A DNA stretch of 7,921 nt, taken from an uncultured Oxalobacteraceae bacterium. Its GTDB lineage: Bacteria > Pseudomonadota > Gammaproteobacteria > Burkholderiales > Burkholderiaceae_D. Below the pieces are notes generated by a model that had not been told where the DNA came from, ran no database searches, and saw nothing but the letters and a program-made list of their open reading frames with translations. Where the stretch lies: the NCBI GenBank assembly GCA_937996605.1, contig CALKVB010000244.1:1-7921 (forward strand), written 5' to 3'. Positions 1 through 6,467 of this stretch are shown here, in pieces (the first letter of the stretch is position 1; the number at the start of each line of letters is the position of its first letter). The position numbers and the translations under genes are program-made.

Positions 1-2
1 GT

Positions 3-1430
3 GTCGCGGCCTCCACTTGGGGTCAAGGCACCGCCCAGACCCAGCGCAAATGGGCTGCCGAGGGCGCGAAACAGTACGCTGACGACCTGGCCCAACAGAT
101 GTCCCAGCTCAGCCCCGAGGACGCAGGCAAGGCGCTCTCATGGGCTATCGAGGACAATTTTGATCGCCTGGTCAAAGGTCCTGCTCAGACTGCCTACCGC
201 GATCTCGAACAAGCGGTCGCAAGTCAACTGAGTTCAACAGGTAGGATTGTCAACGCCACCCCAGTCCTGCGCGAACTCCAAGCCCCCAACAGCGCCCTCG
301 GCAATAGCGTCATGGCTCAGCTCAAAAAGCTCCGTGAAGGCCCCCTCAATGCTGGCGACCAGGCCGGTGTTCAGGCCATCGACGCGATGATTAATGTGCT
401 AGATGTGAGCAAATCGAAAGCAGGACTCGCCAAAACACAGGCTCTCGCTAACTTGACCTTGGATCAGGCCATCCGCCTCAAAACCGTCCTCAACTCCATC
501 GCCAACAAGTCCACCACCGACATGGCCTCCCAAACCGCTGCGACTAGCGCAGGCACCTTCGCCAACCAGATCGACTCAGCCGTCCGCAAGTCGCTCGGCC
601 GCGTGCCTGACCTGCTCCGCATGTACGACAACGCCAGCGCGGACTACGCAGCCGGGATGACGACGTTCAAAAATGAACTGGTGACCAAAGTAGTAGACAG
701 CCTAGCAGCTCGACCTGGCGCCCTGGAGTCCATTTTGCTCAAGCCCGAACAGAAGGATGTCATCTCGGCCGTCAAAGGCGCGGTCGGCCCGCTGTGGGAT
801 CAAACCATCGCCCCCAAGCTCCGCGCCATCACGATCATGAACACCAAGCAACCAGACGGGAGTTTCTCTGGCGACCAACTTACCAAAAGTGTCTTGGAGC
901 TGATCGGCGCCAACCCTACCAAAAACAACACCGCCGTCGAAATCTTTGGTGAAGCTGGGGTGAAGGAGCTGCTCGCACTGGGCAAGGCGCTCTCCATCAC
1001 CGAACACCCCCCAGCCGGCGCGTGGTGGGTCAAGCTCAAGCAAGCCGCCACAATCGGCGCCATCGCCGGTGCGCCTGTCGGTTATGCGATGGGCAACAGC
1101 GATGCCGGGTCAGCCGTCAGTGGCGCGGGGCTGGCGATCCTACTCACCCCGAAAGCTCTCGGCACCCTGACCGCCAACCCGTCCATGCTCAAAGCGTTCA
1201 AAGACGGCATTCAAGCGTCTAGCCAGCAACAACGTGTCACCCCGGCGCTCGACTTCATCCTCACCTCGCTGCGCCAAACAGCAGCCGCCAAGCTCGCCCC
1301 CACCAGCCCCCGCCAATCAGCCATCACCCCCGACCAGCCCTCGTCGCAGGACATGAAAACCTCGCTCGGCGGCAAGTCGATCAGCACACTCCTTAAGCCG
1401 GCTGCCCCTGGCATTACGTCCGAACGTTAG
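3..1430 (+). CDS. Partial large alanine-rich phage protein, probably internal virion or structural (5' end missing)
   Basis: The reading frame is open to the left edge: the 32 codons before the first ATG (99) are in frame and have the same composition as the rest, so this is the last 475 residues of a longer protein and not a gene starting at 99. It is rich in Ala, Leu, Lys, Gln and Ser and looks almost wholly alpha-helical. No catalytic motif is visible. At about residues 346-385 of the visible part (near 1038-1157) there is a Gly/Ala-rich hydrophobic stretch (ATIGAIAGAPVGYAMG, then SAVSGAGLAILL) like a glycine-zipper or membrane-inserting segment. The C-terminal 80 residues are Ser/Pro/Gln-rich and probably flexible. 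Long helical proteins with a Gly-rich membrane-active segment are typical of phage internal or DNA-ejection proteins, but I do not recognise a named family. It is convergent with the minus-strand replication genes. Coding is near certain; the virion role is inference. Confidence 0.75.
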   Translation, partial: VAASTWGQGTAQTQRKWAAEGAKQYADDLAQQMSQLSPEDAGKALSWAIEDNFDRLVKGPAQTAYRDLEQAVASQLSSTGRIVNATPVLRELQAPNSALGNSVMAQLKKLREGPLNAGDQAGVQAIDAMINVLDVSKSKAGLAKTQALANLTLDQAIRLKTVLNSIANKSTTDMASQTAATSAGTFANQIDSAVRKSLGRVPDLLRMYDNASADYAAGMTTFKNELVTKVVDSLAARPGALESILLKPEQKDVISAVKGAVGPLWDQTIAPKLRAITIMNTKQPDGSFSGDQLTKSVLELIGANPTKNNTAVEIFGEAGVKELLALGKALSITEHPPAGAWWVKLKQAATIGAIAGAPVGYAMGNSDAGSAVSGAGLAILLTPKALGTLTANPSMLKAFKDGIQASSQQQRVTPALDFILTSLRQTAAAKLAPTSPRQSAITPDQPSSQDMKTSLGGKSISTLLKPAAPGITSER

Positions 1431-1509
1431 GCCAGCCGAAAATGTGCATCAGACCAGCCAGCAGCGTCACATGCGCGAACAGTACTAACCAATCATAAAG
1501 TCTGCCCAT
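1414..1509 (-). CDS. 31-residue single-span membrane peptide (small ORF)
   Basis: This is a very short gene directly after the lipoprotein gene. ATG is at 1509-1507 and TAA at 1416-1414. It begins MGRLYDWLVLFAHVTLLAGL and ends IFGWPNVRT. Residues about 5-25 form one hydrophobic segment long enough to cross a membrane, with an Arg near the N-terminus and a polar C-terminus. A strong ribosome binding site (GGGGAGGT, 1522-1515) lies 5 bases before the ATG and overlaps the stop codon of the lipoprotein gene, so the two would be translated together. The 3' end overlaps the last 17 bases of the convergent plus-strand gene. I recognise no family. Its size and topology would suit a small membrane effector, a partner of the lipoprotein, or a cryptic peptide without function. 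Support rests on the ribosome binding site, the spacing and the coherent hydrophobic segment. Confidence 0.5.
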   Translation of the reverse strand: MGRLYDWLVLFAHVTLLAGLMHIFGWPNVRT

Positions 1510-1512
1510 GAC

Positions 1513-1728
1513 TCACCTCCCCTGATTGTAAATGTAATCCGTGCTACCGTCCTGCTTCCAAATCGTCATCACATCGCCATCTGAATAATAGAGCTGCCCC
1601 CCGGTCGTCAGCCCACTCGTTGGCACGCGATGCTTGGCGACGGGCGCATGCCCTCCACCCGAGTAACATGCCCTGTTCGCACATCCCCCTAGCACCAAAC
1701 ACGTAAGCAAAATGGCTACAGTTTTCAT
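1513..1728 (-). CDS. Small lipoprotein of unknown function
   Basis: A 71-residue protein with a classic lipoprotein signal: MKT, a hydrophobic run (VAILLTCLVL), then a lipobox L13-G14-G15-C16. Signal peptidase II would cleave before Cys16, leaving a lipidated mature protein of 56 residues. Ala at +2 rather than Asp would, in a Gram-negative host, favour sorting to the outer membrane. The mature part is Gly/Ser/Thr/Tyr-rich, with a short beta-like repeat of YYSDGD and DYIYNQG types. The start at 1728 is chosen over an in-frame ATG at 1764 because it alone has a strong ribosome binding site (AAGGAGGAGGT, 1745-1735, spacing 6) and places the signal peptide at the N-terminus. Its ATG overlaps the helicase TGA as ATGA, implying translational coupling. 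Possible roles are superinfection exclusion, an outer-membrane lysis component such as an o-spanin, or surface modification; none is shown by sequence. Confidence 0.8.
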   Translation of the reverse strand: MKTVAILLTCLVLGGCANRACYSGGGHAPVAKHRVPTSGLTTGGQLYYSDGDVMTIWKQDGSTDYIYNQGR

Positions 1729-2996
1729 ATGGCTACCTCCTCCTTCCCTTCCCATGTGTACCACACCTTCGGCCTCGGCCCTCCACTCGCCACTGAATGA
1801 TCCTTCACCGCATCCTCGGCATACAGCGTCTCCAACGCCTTGTCCAGCCGATCCTTGTTGATCCCTCGATTGCCCACCTTCTGCATCAACGCGCTTCGAG
1901 TAATCGTTCTGGCCCGCGCAATGATTGTTCGCACCAACTCCACATCAGCACTTTGGGGGCTCGCGTTGGCCACCTTCATCGTCTGTGGCATGTCATACAC
2001 CAAGCTATTCCACAGATCGATCGCCTCCTCGATGTGCTTGGCCTTGATGGAGCAATCAAACTCGATCTCCCCAGCCTCATTCACCGATTCGCGGCCCGGC
2101 CACTCAGCCAGCGCCAGCAACAACGCCAACTTGTAGATGAGCGCATCCGCACGATTAAATGCTGGTAATAATACTGAATCATCTGGCGGCTTCGCATGAA
2201 TATACCAATCATCATGCAGCGCGATGGCCTCCTCATCCAACTCAAATTGCCCTTCCTGTAACATGAGCAGATCCTCAATGCGGCTCTGGAGATGGGCTTT
2301 CACCTCATCATAATCATCAGGGTAGAGCATCCTCGGGTAGCGCACCGAATAGTCCCGCTGCCCACGCACCACTTGCACTCTCGCGACAAACCCCCCTTCC
2401 ACCGCATCTTTCGGAATCGATCGCACCATCCACTCATCCGTTGTCCCAGCCAACCAATTCACAAGGGGGTTTATTAGTTTCACGAAGCCGTGCTGCCTCG
2501 TACCATCCGTCAATAACGGAGGTCGCACATAAAATGCCGTCATCGCCGCGACCATGGCCTGACCTAAATCGCCTGAGTTTACACAGGCCCCCAACTCCTC
2601 CGTCACGAAATACACCTTCGGCGCAATGGTGGTAACTGTTTTGTGCTTGCCGCGTCCTTCGACGGTAGACTCGCCTGATTTACTCAAATACTCCCACATC
2701 GCCGGTCCTGTCATTTTCCCGGCGTACGGATTGATCTCAGGATGTGGCGTCACCAATTTCAGCACATTTTTTATCGCTTGTTCTTTCCCGCTGCCGCTCG
2801 GCCCGACCAGAAACACATACAAATTTGGGTAGATATTCGTCGCGACATCCTGCTTCACCCACACGCGATCGCCTACACAACTCGCCAGCAAACTGAGACA
2901 CGCCCACAAATGGAACTGCTTGGGGACCTCACTTTTGCCGATCATATACAAATACAGATCAATAAAATGTCGCTCGCCCGTCGCCAAGATACCCAT
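1725..2996 (-). CDS. DUF3987-like P-loop ATPase, probable replicative helicase
   Basis: A 423-residue ATPase. Residues 27-70 (FHLWACLSLLA, then VGDRVWV and IYPNLYVFLVG) match the characteristic entry into the P-loop of the DUF3987 family, found in phage and plasmid primase-helicases. Walker A is GPSGSGK at 65-71, followed by Glu72 where Ser or Thr is usual. A Walker B-like strand with acidic end (VYFVTEE, 128-134), a sensor-like LAGTTDEW (182-189) and GGFVARV (201-207), with Arg206 as a candidate arginine finger, follow in order. Residues about 350-415 look like a winged-helix domain ending in a beta-hairpin (KVWYTWEG). No primase (TOPRIM or AEP) domain is present in this protein or elsewhere in the window. 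The start at 2996 has GGGAGGT (3008-3002) 5 bases upstream. It most likely unwinds DNA for the polymerase encoded upstream. The family call is confident; the helicase activity is inferred from family and context. Confidence 0.8.
   Translation of the reverse strand: MGILATGERHFIDLYLYMIGKSEVPKQFHLWACLSLLASCVGDRVWVKQDVATNIYPNLYVFLVGPSGSGKEQAIKNVLKLVTPHPEINPYAGKMTGPAMWEYLSKSGESTVEGRGKHKTVTTIAPKVYFVTEELGACVNSGDLGQAMVAAMTAFYVRPPLLTDGTRQHGFVKLINPLVNWLAGTTDEWMVRSIPKDAVEGGFVARVQVVRGQRDYSVRYPRMLYPDDYDEVKAHLQSRIEDLLMLQEGQFELDEEAIALHDDWYIHAKPPDDSVLLPAFNRADALIYKLALLLALAEWPGRESVNEAGEIEFDCSIKAKHIEEAIDLWNSLVYDMPQTMKVANASPQSADVELVRTIIARARTITRSALMQKVGNRGINKDRLDKALETLYAEDAVKDHSVASGGPRPKVWYTWEGKEEVAI
1735..1745 (-). 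promoter_or_regulatory. Ribosome binding site of the lipoprotein gene
   Basis: On the minus strand this reads AAGGAGGAGGT, a near-perfect Shine-Dalgarno sequence, 6 bases before the ATG at 1728. It lies inside the last codons of the helicase gene. It decides the lipoprotein start in favour of 1728 over the upstream in-frame ATG at 1764. Confidence 0.85.
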
Positions 2997-3017
2997 GCTC
3001 CACCTCCCTCGTCGTGG

Positions 3018-3254
3018 CTACTGCGCGATGGTTGGTGGGGTCGAGCGCGACGGCTGGCGGCGCTGCGCCCGTTCGATCAAGCGGTCTCGCACTTCAGACA
3101 AGCGACATAGCACCGTGGCGATGTTTTTCATGTCCAAGCCCACAAGCACGGAGGTGCCGACAATGTTGACCACCGCGATCATCTGGTCAGGATGCGCGAC
3201 GATCTCCAATTCTCCATTGGGCGCCGTCAAAATCGTGTCGAGTCGTGAGTTCAT
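3018..3254 (-). CDS. 78-residue protein of unknown function overlapping the polymerase 3' end
   Basis: Begins MNSRLDTILTAPNGELEIVA. The first half alternates short hydrophobic strands (MIAVVNIVG, VLVGL); residues about 47-70 form a charged amphipathic helix (NIATVLCRLSEVRDRLIERA); the tail is basic and Ser/Pro-rich. No transmembrane segment, signal peptide or known motif is visible. The start at 3254 is preferred over an in-frame ATG at 3269 because GAGGAGG (3267-3261) lies 6 bases upstream of it. The gene overlaps the polymerase coding sequence by 68 bases in another frame and ends 21 bases before the helicase start, so it fills the space between polymerase and helicase exactly. That position suggests an accessory replication factor or a small regulator of one neighbour, which is inference. 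The strong ribosome binding site and operon fit make it likely real. Confidence 0.7.
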   Translation of the reverse strand: MNSRLDTILTAPNGELEIVAHPDQMIAVVNIVGTSVLVGLDMKNIATVLCRLSEVRDRLIERAQRRQPSRSTPPTIAQ

Positions 3255-5802
3255 ACACTGCCTCCTCAAATGTAGATAGTTCAGGGAGCTGCCCCCAGGA
3301 TGATGTGCCCTTCCAACTCAGCCCCACTTTCACCTCGCATGGCATACACAGCGACGTGCCGTGGTAGGTGAAAGGTGATTCAAGACTGTCGATGAGAAAC
3401 TTAGTGGCATCCCAGGCGCGTTCTGGTAGGACACTGAAAAAGAGGGCGTCGTGGGCATGCACATTGATCCGGCCGCATTGCTCGCGCTCGAACCAGGCTG
3501 CGAGCGGCTTGAGGCCCTTTTGGTTCATGTGGTCGGCGACGTTGGCTTGCGGGTCGAAAGAATATCCAGCACGATAGAGAGAATCATCAAGGCGGGCATA
3601 GTCAAACTTAAGGACACGCCCCCAGTCGGTGACCAGCAGTTTATCTTGCATAATCCGCCGTCGCACATCTCGAAAGTAGTCCTCCAACCCCGGCACCGCT
3701 CGTCGGTATGCTTTAATAAATCCATCACATTCTGCAATACTGTAGAAGTACCCATCCTTCGCCAACCTTTCTGACAACCCCTTGCCGCTCTGTTCGCGCT
3801 GCGCCGCATGCACCGTCGTTTTGCCTAAGTACCGATAGAGCTTGAACTGCTCGGGGTCGGTCTTTTTCATCGCCTTGTACTGTTCTAGCTCGAACCCAAA
3901 AATTTTGGCCGCCATCTCGGTGTGCTGGTCGTACTCAGTGGGGCGCAGGCGTGCTTTGTTGAACATGTCAGCGTCACCAGTCAGCTTGTAAATGGCCAAG
4001 TACACAATGCGAGCCTCAGCCTGACTCAAATCTACTTCCACCCCCACACACCCAGGATCAGCCAAAAACATATCCCTGGCCTCACGATCGATATTTTGCG
4101 CGTTGCTGCCGCCCCCGTTGGGCGCCTTTTTCGATTGCAACCGGCCGGCTTCGGTATTTAGCCCGTAGCTTGATCGAAAGTAGCCGTCCTCATCCACCCG
4201 CCCTTCAGTATAAAATTCGCTCAGCTTTTTCAGCCGCGTTTGGTCGAGGATGAGCGGTGCGACCTGGCCGAGCTTGTCAGGGTGCTTCTCTGCGAGCGTC
4301 CTGATCGCGACCTCGTTGGTGGTGACGGTTTTTTCGCCCTTCTTTTTGTTGCGGACGAACTGCTTGGGGAGCCCGAGTTCTTCGTAGAGGTAGGTCGCGA
4401 GCTTCTTTCTGCTAATACCTCCCTTAGCCGTCTTGCCAGTTGAATAAATGTCGATCCCCTGCTCCACCAGTCGCCCTTTGAGGTCGCCCACTTGAGCAAC
4501 AAGCTCCGCATACCTTTCGGCACGTCGAGACTCGTCAACTCGTACCCCTGCCCGCATAAGTCCCAACAGAGGTTGATACAGTTCCGCATAGTGTCGGAGG
4601 TAGAACTCGACTCCATCAATGACACCGTAAGATGTGCGTCGAACTTCTTCCAAGAGCCGCTGATAGTAGACATTGAATAACTCCCTGGTGACGCAGCAGT
4701 CTTTGCCGTTGTAGGTGTAGAACGCGGCGAGGTTGCTAGTGTACTTGCGTTGGTCCTCGGGGTCCTTGGCTTCATGTTTCCAGAATGGTTCGCGAGTGTC
4801 CACTGATGCGCAAAAATCGAGCGCGTGAGGCGCGGCGGGATCAAGCACATGATGCATATACATCGTGTCCCACCACATCCCCACCACATCGATCTGGCGC
4901 TCAGCCCAGAGCCAATAGGCTTCATGAAAATTGTTGTGGGCCACTTTCGCGACTGGCAAGCTCAGCACATGCTCGATCACTTCCCACTCGCGTGTGGACT
5001 TTTTGCTCGTCGGCACGGTGATCGAAAGCTGCGGCGTGGGCGCAAACCCTACACACACAATCGGCGCCCCACCGCCCTTTTCCATCGGATTCTCGATGTC
5101 GAGCGCCACCACCTCGTCGTCGCCCATCCCCTCACACGTCCGCACCAGCAAATCGAGATCGCCCTGCGTCGGGTTGATGATATGTGTACGGACAGGAATG
5201 TTCAATTCAGCGCTGCCTGCCTCCGCTGCGATTCTCTTCCAGTCACGTTTGCACACTGGCTCAAGCCCCGGATCGCGACCGGGAAATGTTGCGGCGGGAT
5301 GAGGTGTGGGAATAACCTTACGTCGCCGACCTCGCCGATCTGTATAGCTAAGCAGACTCCCTCGCCAGTCGAGAATGCCTGGTCGAGACTCTTTTCCGTC
5401 ACGAGTATGCCAATGCACTTTACCTTTGCCTGTAAGCGCATAGAGAGCATAGTTGCCAGTCGGGATGATAAGCGTAAGATGATCCAATCGAGCAATCCGT
5501 TCATGAAGATCCTCCATCCATTGGAGCCAGGTGTCTTTATCCCAGCGATCGGCAATGGTGTGTGGGGGGCAGTATTCGCACACATACTCCAATCGAAATT
5601 GTTCTCGCTGCAACCCAGCCTCGACCACCCACCCACGCTCCTTGCCGCCCCCAAAAAGCCGCTGCCCACCCTGCCCCACAAATGGCCCGCCCCAGAGGAC
5701 TTCTGGTACGGCTGGGGCATCACCAAGCAATAAAATTGTAGCATCTAGTGACCCTGCACCTTTAACTCGTTGATGACTGTGCTCAGGCTCCCATTTGGGC
5801 AC
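3187..5802 (-). CDS. Family A DNA polymerase with N-terminal UDG-like and 3'-5' exonuclease domains
   Basis: An 871-residue polymerase that copies the phage genome. Residues 1-195 resemble uracil-DNA glycosylase superfamily family 4: LLLGDAPAVPE with GGPFVG (24-43) and the late His motif TPHPAAT (166-172). Residues about 228-390 are a DEDDy exonuclease: Exo I D235-I-E237, Exo II HNNFHE (289-294, Glu where Asp is usual), a DTM...HHVLDP segment (312-322) and Exo III Y364-x3-D368. Residues about 400-871 are the polymerase: an AGRLQS and NAQNI region (552-571), motif A VDLSQAEAR with D591, motif B R657-x3-K661-x3-H665, and motif C H784-D785-A786. Start is GTG at 5802 with TGAGGTGA upstream. Size and order match SPO1-type phage polymerases (about 920 residues). 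The reading frame is intact. The polymerase call is certain from its motifs; activity of the UDG-like domain is doubtful because key positions differ. Confidence 0.95.
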   Translation of the reverse strand: MPKWEPEHSHQRVKGAGSLDATILLLGDAPAVPEVLWGGPFVGQGGQRLFGGGKERGWVVEAGLQREQFRLEYVCEYCPPHTIADRWDKDTWLQWMEDLHERIARLDHLTLIIPTGNYALYALTGKGKVHWHTRDGKESRPGILDWRGSLLSYTDRRGRRRKVIPTPHPAATFPGRDPGLEPVCKRDWKRIAAEAGSAELNIPVRTHIINPTQGDLDLLVRTCEGMGDDEVVALDIENPMEKGGGAPIVCVGFAPTPQLSITVPTSKKSTREWEVIEHVLSLPVAKVAHNNFHEAYWLWAERQIDVVGMWWDTMYMHHVLDPAAPHALDFCASVDTREPFWKHEAKDPEDQRKYTSNLAAFYTYNGKDCCVTRELFNVYYQRLLEEVRRTSYGVIDGVEFYLRHYAELYQPLLGLMRAGVRVDESRRAERYAELVAQVGDLKGRLVEQGIDIYSTGKTAKGGISRKKLATYLYEELGLPKQFVRNKKKGEKTVTTNEVAIRTLAEKHPDKLGQVAPLILDQTRLKKLSEFYTEGRVDEDGYFRSSYGLNTEAGRLQSKKAPNGGGSNAQNIDREARDMFLADPGCVGVEVDLSQAEARIVYLAIYKLTGDADMFNKARLRPTEYDQHTEMAAKIFGFELEQYKAMKKTDPEQFKLYRYLGKTTVHAAQREQSGKGLSERLAKDGYFYSIAECDGFIKAYRRAVPGLEDYFRDVRRRIMQDKLLVTDWGRVLKFDYARLDDSLYRAGYSFDPQANVADHMNQKGLKPLAAWFEREQCGRINVHAHDALFFSVLPERAWDATKFLIDSLESPFTYHGTSLCMPCEVKVGLSWKGTSSWGQLPELSTFEEAVYELTTRHDFDGAQWRIGDRRAS
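3261..3267 (-). promoter_or_regulatory. Ribosome binding site inside the polymerase gene for the 78-residue ORF
   Basis: On the minus strand GAGGAGG lies 6 bases before the ATG at 3254, within the polymerase coding sequence. It supports the overlapping small gene as translated and selects 3254 over the ATG at 3269. Confidence 0.7.
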
Positions 5803-5805
5803 GGT

Positions 5806-5813
5806 TCACCTCA
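5806..5813 (-). promoter_or_regulatory. Ribosome binding site of the polymerase, formed by the last codons of the upstream gene
   Basis: Minus strand TGAGGTGA includes the stop codon of the coiled-coil gene and sits just before the polymerase GTG start (5802-5800). It supports the GTG start and implies that the same ribosomes re-initiate on the polymerase gene. Confidence 0.75.
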
Positions 5814-6462
5814 CCCCCAAAGTTTCGTCGTAGTAGAACTCGATGCCAGGAATAGGGCTAGGTCTGTCACCATAACTTCTACGCAATTTCCCGATGTAGG
5901 CTTCGTTGAGTATGAAAAGGTCCTCGCTCTCCTGCCCATCGACCACGCAGCTCATCGGAATCGCGTTAGCATCGACCACGCGCCATTTGGGCACTTTGGT
6001 GGTCGTCACCTTTTTGTTGGTGGTGGGAACTTGAAAGCCTTTCGCCGGGGCTTGCTCGGCGACCGTGACCGGCTTGGGGGGCGGTGGGGGCATGTTGGCC
6101 TTCGTTGCGGCCTCACGCGCTTTTCGATCTGCTTCCTCGCGCTCACGTTTGGCCTTGTCTGCCTCGGCCTGCAATTTGCGCTTACATTCCAGAATCTTGC
6201 CCGCGACCGTCGCCTCGGCCGCTTTTAACTGTGACACATAGGGGTCAAACTCTGCTTTCAGCCGCTTGAGTCCTTCATTGAGCGGTTCCTTGAGACTGTC
6301 CCACTTGGCCTCGAACTCTTTACGGATCGTGCGCAACGTGGCGAGGTCGTCACTCGCCCAGCCCATATCCTCCTCGGTCGCCACAATACAACTCGTCGCC
6401 CGCTCCACCACGCCCTTGACTCGATGCTGCTCCTGCCCATCGACATGTACAATCTCGCCCAT
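5806..6462 (-). CDS. Coiled-coil phage protein of the replication/recombination cassette, unknown function
   Basis: A 218-residue protein. Residues about 38-122 are one long charged helical segment (DLATLRTIRKEFEAKWDSL to DRKAREAATKA) with coiled-coil character. A polyproline linker (PPPPP, 125-129) and a Thr/Lys-rich stretch follow. Residues 156-218 are a compact C-terminal domain: PKWRVVDANAIP, FILNEAYIGKLRRSYGD, then IPGIEFYYDETLGVR. The helical N-terminus and an IPGI-plus-aromatic C-terminus resemble a type of phage protein often found beside recombination genes and annotated only as hypothetical. Here it lies between the SSB-like gene and the polymerase, so a role as a scaffold or loader for recombination or replication proteins is plausible but unproven. 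The start at 6462 has AAAGGGGG (6476-6469) 6 bases upstream; that site can be paired in a hairpin (see 6468-6494). The stop overlaps the polymerase ribosome binding site. Confidence 0.85.
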   Translation of the reverse strand: MGEIVHVDGQEQHRVKGVVERATSCIVATEEDMGWASDDLATLRTIRKEFEAKWDSLKEPLNEGLKRLKAEFDPYVSQLKAAEATVAGKILECKRKLQAEADKAKREREEADRKAREAATKANMPPPPPKPVTVAEQAPAKGFQVPTTNKKVTTTKVPKWRVVDANAIPMSCVVDGQESEDLFILNEAYIGKLRRSYGDRPSPIPGIEFYYDETLGVR

Positions 6463-6467
6463 CGCCC

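Noticed and set aside
99..1430. A complete 443-residue gene starting at ATG 99
   Set aside because: The frame is open upstream to the window edge with similar composition, and no ribosome binding site is seen before 99, so the gene is partial.
1414..1728. Spanin-type lysis pair (lipoprotein plus membrane peptide)
   Set aside because: The membrane peptide is only 31 residues with almost no periplasmic domain, far short of an i-spanin, and no endolysin or holin is adjacent in the window.
4230..4925. 231-codon minus-strand ORF in another frame of the polymerase
   Set aside because: It overlaps the exonuclease and polymerase domains completely, has a Ser/Arg-rich composition typical of frame-shifted coding sequence and lacks motifs.
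4825..5733. 302-codon plus-strand ORF antisense to the polymerase
   Set aside because: It lies wholly within the clear polymerase gene; its product is Pro/His/Arg-rich, has no recognisable motif and there is no matching operon on that strand. It is a shadow of GC-rich codon use.
5770..6228. 152-codon plus-strand ORF opposite the coiled-coil gene
   Set aside because: The opposite strand has the operon-linked gene with a recognisable domain layout; this ORF has no such support.
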